Source of the DNA: CAVSVP01 sp963731125
GTDB lineage: Bacteria; Pseudomonadota; Gammaproteobacteria; Competibacterales; Competibacteraceae
Length of the DNA stretch: 64,000 bases
Direction of reading: 5' to 3'
Assembly: GCA_963731125.1 (NCBI GenBank)
Contig: CAVSVP010000007.1
Coordinates: 558,001 to 622,000 of the forward strand
A model generated the notes under the pieces. The model did not search any database. It was not told the DNA's origin and saw only the letters and a list, made by a program, of their open reading frames with translations. The position numbers were made by a program, and so were the translations under genes. Below are positions 62,453-64,000 of this stretch, in pieces. Position 1 is the stretch's first letter. Every line of letters starts with the position of its first letter.

Positions 62453-62704
62453 CTAGTGCATCCCCGGCCAATCCGCCTGTCGCGGCACCTGTAAATGCCA
62501 GCCTCTTTCTTGAAGATTTTTAAGCACTTCTAACACATCTTCCTGGGCCAGTCGACGTTCCGCGTTTAGCTCTAGCTCCATCACATAGATAGGGCTACCC
62601 AGCATTGTTAACAAGGCTGCGGGCACTCGGCTGAAATCGTCTTTGCCGGCCATGTAGAGATAAGTGTCTTGTTTTTTGCAACTTTTGTAGATAGCGCAAT
62701 ACAT
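62453..62704 (-). CDS. YcgL-domain protein
   Basis: 83 residues from ATG 62704 (MYCAIYKSCKKQDTYLYMAG), with AAGGAG 7 bases upstream; a GTG one codon earlier is the alternative. Follows the YcgL pattern: C-x-IYKSxKKxxTYLYxxxxDDFSRVP, ending in WHLQVPRQ. A conserved gammaproteobacterial protein of unknown function with a small alpha/beta fold. It diverges from the carbonic anhydrase gene across about 100 bases. Confidence 0.9.
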   Translation of the reverse strand: MYCAIYKSCKKQDTYLYMAGKDDFSRVPAALLTMLGSPIYVMELELNAERRLAQEDVLEVLKNLQERGWHLQVPRQADWPGMH

Positions 62705-62803
62705 CACAAGGCTCCTTGGACATCGCAGTGATTCGCATAATAAGATTATTATCGGTATGTAGGGCTATGTTTGCGGTTGCAGAGTATAACGAGAATTATT
62801 GTC

Positions 62804-63451
62804 ATGGCTGAGATTGAAGAATTATTACAAGGCTTCCAGCGTTTTCGCGGTAAATCTTTCCTAGAAAACCGTAAGTTGTTTAACCAACTGGCGCAACAGG
62901 GTCAGGCTCCCAAGACCATGGTAATTGGCTGTAGTGATTCCCGGGTCGATCCTGCAGTTATCACCGACGCTGCACCTGGTGATCTCTTTGTAGTTCGTAA
63001 CGTGGCCAATTTGGTTCCGCCTTATGAAGACAGCGGCACTTACCACGGCACGAGTGCTGCGCTGGAGTTTGCCGTGTGCAAACTCCAGGTGAAAAATATT
63101 GTGGTGTTAGGACATGCCCACTGCGGCGGTATTCAGGCTTTGCTAAAAAGCAGTGATAGCACGACGGGTCAGAGTTTTATCGGTGCCTGGATGAATATTG
63201 CTGTCGCTGCACGAAACAAAGTTCTGCGGCACTGGCCAAATGCCGGTCACGAGTTTCAGCAGCGTGCCTGCGAACGCGCTAGCATCATCGTGTCCATAGA
63301 AAATTTATTAACCTTCGCCTTTGTGCGCCAGCGTGTAGAAGAGGGGAGCCTGCACCTGTTCGGGTGGTACTTCGATATCGAAAACGGTGAACTAATGCAA
63401 TACGATCCGGAACGGCGTCATTTCCATGACCTCTACTTTGATTGGGAATAG
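62804..63451 (+). CDS. can: Beta-class carbonic anhydrase
   Basis: 215 residues from ATG 62804 (MAEIEELLQGFQRFRGKSFLE); the frame is open to 62771. Zinc ligands and catalytic pair are visible: VIGCSDSRVDP (Cys, Asp-Arg dyad) and VVLGHAHCGGIQAL (His, Cys). Interconverts CO2 and bicarbonate in the cytoplasm. Length is typical of the E. coli Can type. It is divergent from ycgL and monocistronic. Confidence 0.95.
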   Translation: MAEIEELLQGFQRFRGKSFLENRKLFNQLAQQGQAPKTMVIGCSDSRVDPAVITDAAPGDLFVVRNVANLVPPYEDSGTYHGTSAALEFAVCKLQVKNIVVLGHAHCGGIQALLKSSDSTTGQSFIGAWMNIAVAARNKVLRHWPNAGHEFQQRACERASIIVSIENLLTFAFVRQRVEEGSLHLFGWYFDIENGELMQYDPERRHFHDLYFDWE

Positions 63452-63472
63452 TAGATCTGTTGATTCCTGACG

Positions 63473-63780
63473 TTACAGAACACTGAACGCTTGGCCGTCG
63501 GGTAGTCGGTAACGGGAAAAATCTCGAACGTCGATTGTCATGATCTCCCGTATCCCCGTTTCGCTAGCGATCCAGAAAAGTGACGCATCGGCAAAGTCCA
63601 TTTCCCGTTTGCCGACTTGTGTGTAGGTTTCCATCCAGCCGACAATATCAGCCAAGTGGTGGGGGCCGAACGGATAGACAAGGACGCCACCCAATTAGAC
63701 CCATCGCAACAGTTCGTAGCGCTGCGGGATACCGAGTAAGCAACCAACTTTGAGCAGGGTCCTTGACTTGGTAATCATGT
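63473..63780 (-). pseudogene. Broken PIN-domain (VapC-type) toxin gene
   Basis: The readable C-terminal part (GGVLVYPFGPHHLADIVGWM ... REMDFADASLFWIASETGIR ... IMTIDVRDFSRYRLPDG) has the PIN pattern with the third and fourth acidic residues (DFADA, TIDVRDF). In the same frame a TAA at about 63695-63697 precedes it. Upstream of that stop ITKSRTLLKVGCLLG and PQRYELLRWV fit the middle of such a protein. The N-terminal DTS/first-Asp part is absent. So the toxin is truncated and inactivated, and no antitoxin gene was found beside it. Confidence 0.7.
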
Positions 63781-63865
63781 AGAAGCCTTTATTAAGCGCC
63801 TATGTCAGAGAAAATGTGATAATTTTATTGCCAGTTTTTCGCGAGCAAGGCAGAGTAGATTGGCT

Positions 63866-64000
63866 GTGAGCATCTTCCAATCCGTCGCTCAAGGTGTGGG
63901 GCGTATGGGTATTTCCCTTCCGGATACCGCCCTTGAGCGTCTTGCTGCCTATATTCGATTGCTGGAGCGTTGGAATCAAGCTTACAATCTTACGGCTGTC
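63866..64000 (+). CDS. rsmG: 16S rRNA (guanine-527-N7) methyltransferase RsmG, N-terminal part
   Basis: 45 codons up to the window edge. The sequence GISLPDTALERLAAYIRLLE-RWNQAYNLTAV matches the RsmG (GidB) N terminus, whose RWNxxYNLTAV motif is diagnostic. Start: GTG 63866 (no strong ribosome-binding site) or ATG 63905 (MGISLPDTAL). Methylates G527 of 16S rRNA. The gene continues beyond the window. Confidence 0.88.
   Translation, partial: MSIFQSVAQGVGRMGISLPDTALERLAAYIRLLERWNQAYNLTAV

Noticed and set aside
1..64000. tRNA, rRNA genes and CRISPR arrays
   Set aside because: No cloverleaf, rRNA core sequence or regularly spaced direct repeats were found on either strand; the only regular array is the flp triplication.

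Overview
The window looks like a chromosomal segment of a gammaproteobacterium. I infer this from the gene set: OxyR with AhpC and AhpD, a YcgL protein, a Coq7-type ubiquinone hydroxylase, MsrA, RsmG, SerC and SerA, a bc1-type cytochrome b with a PVWY Qo motif, glycogen synthase, and a large phosphorylase-kinase-alpha-like protein. No rRNA, tRNA or CRISPR array was recognised.

Layout. 0-4 kb: 3' end of cobQ, glgA (minus) with a strong terminator-like hairpin in its leader, and a secreted Sel1-repeat protein. 4-15 kb is an insertion-sequence graveyard. It holds a lone DDE transposase, a 1.44-kb element with 25-bp inverted ends and a frameshifted transposase, and a three-level nested stack. In the stack, an IS4/Tn5-like element (8830-15021, 9-bp target duplication) was entered by an ISAs1-type element (9021-13759), which was itself entered by an IS701-type (9153-10806) and an IS1634-type element (11209-13014). 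Junctions and target duplications can be read directly, and removing the inserts restores both broken transposase genes. 15-25 kb: a dimeric alpha-beta barrel protein, a small lipoprotein, the 1,000-residue GH15-like protein, a CHRD protein, a two-gene DUF4062/EAD + EAD/STAND-NTPase/FGE conflict system, and an MddA-like methyltransferase. 25-28 kb: an orphan cytochrome b and an IS110 element lodged in an intergenic hairpin repeat. The leader of that IS110 carries a 9-nt complement of its own target, as expected for a bridge RNA.

28-39 kb is a minus-strand Tad/Flp pilus locus (three tandem flp pilins, prepilin peptidase, AAA ATPase, CpaB, TadG, two TadE-like proteins, CpaE, CpaF, TadB, TadC) with no secretin gene. 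A PilZ protein and a NarL/NarX-like two-component pair follow. 43-47 kb: an FAD oxidoreductase, a coq7 3'-end remnant, a secreted protein next to an OmpR/BaeS-like pair with 11-bp phased repeats in its upstream region, and intact coq7. 47-54 kb: ftsH, ahpD and ahpC diverging from oxyR over a readable OxyR operator, msrA, cobT and cobU. 54-57 kb: small unknown genes, including a micro-operon headed by a 23-codon ORF and an excisionase-like HTH protein. 57-59 kb: serC and serA.

60-62.4 kb is a VPEID-CTERM sorting module: a small substrate preceded by a markedly AT-rich tract, then exosortase E fused to a CPBP protease. The window ends with ycgL, a beta-carbonic anhydrase, a broken PIN-toxin gene and the start of rsmG. 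An interspersed inverted-repeat family (copies near 25.1, 26.7/27.9, 51.8 and 54.7 kb) marks several intergenic gaps.
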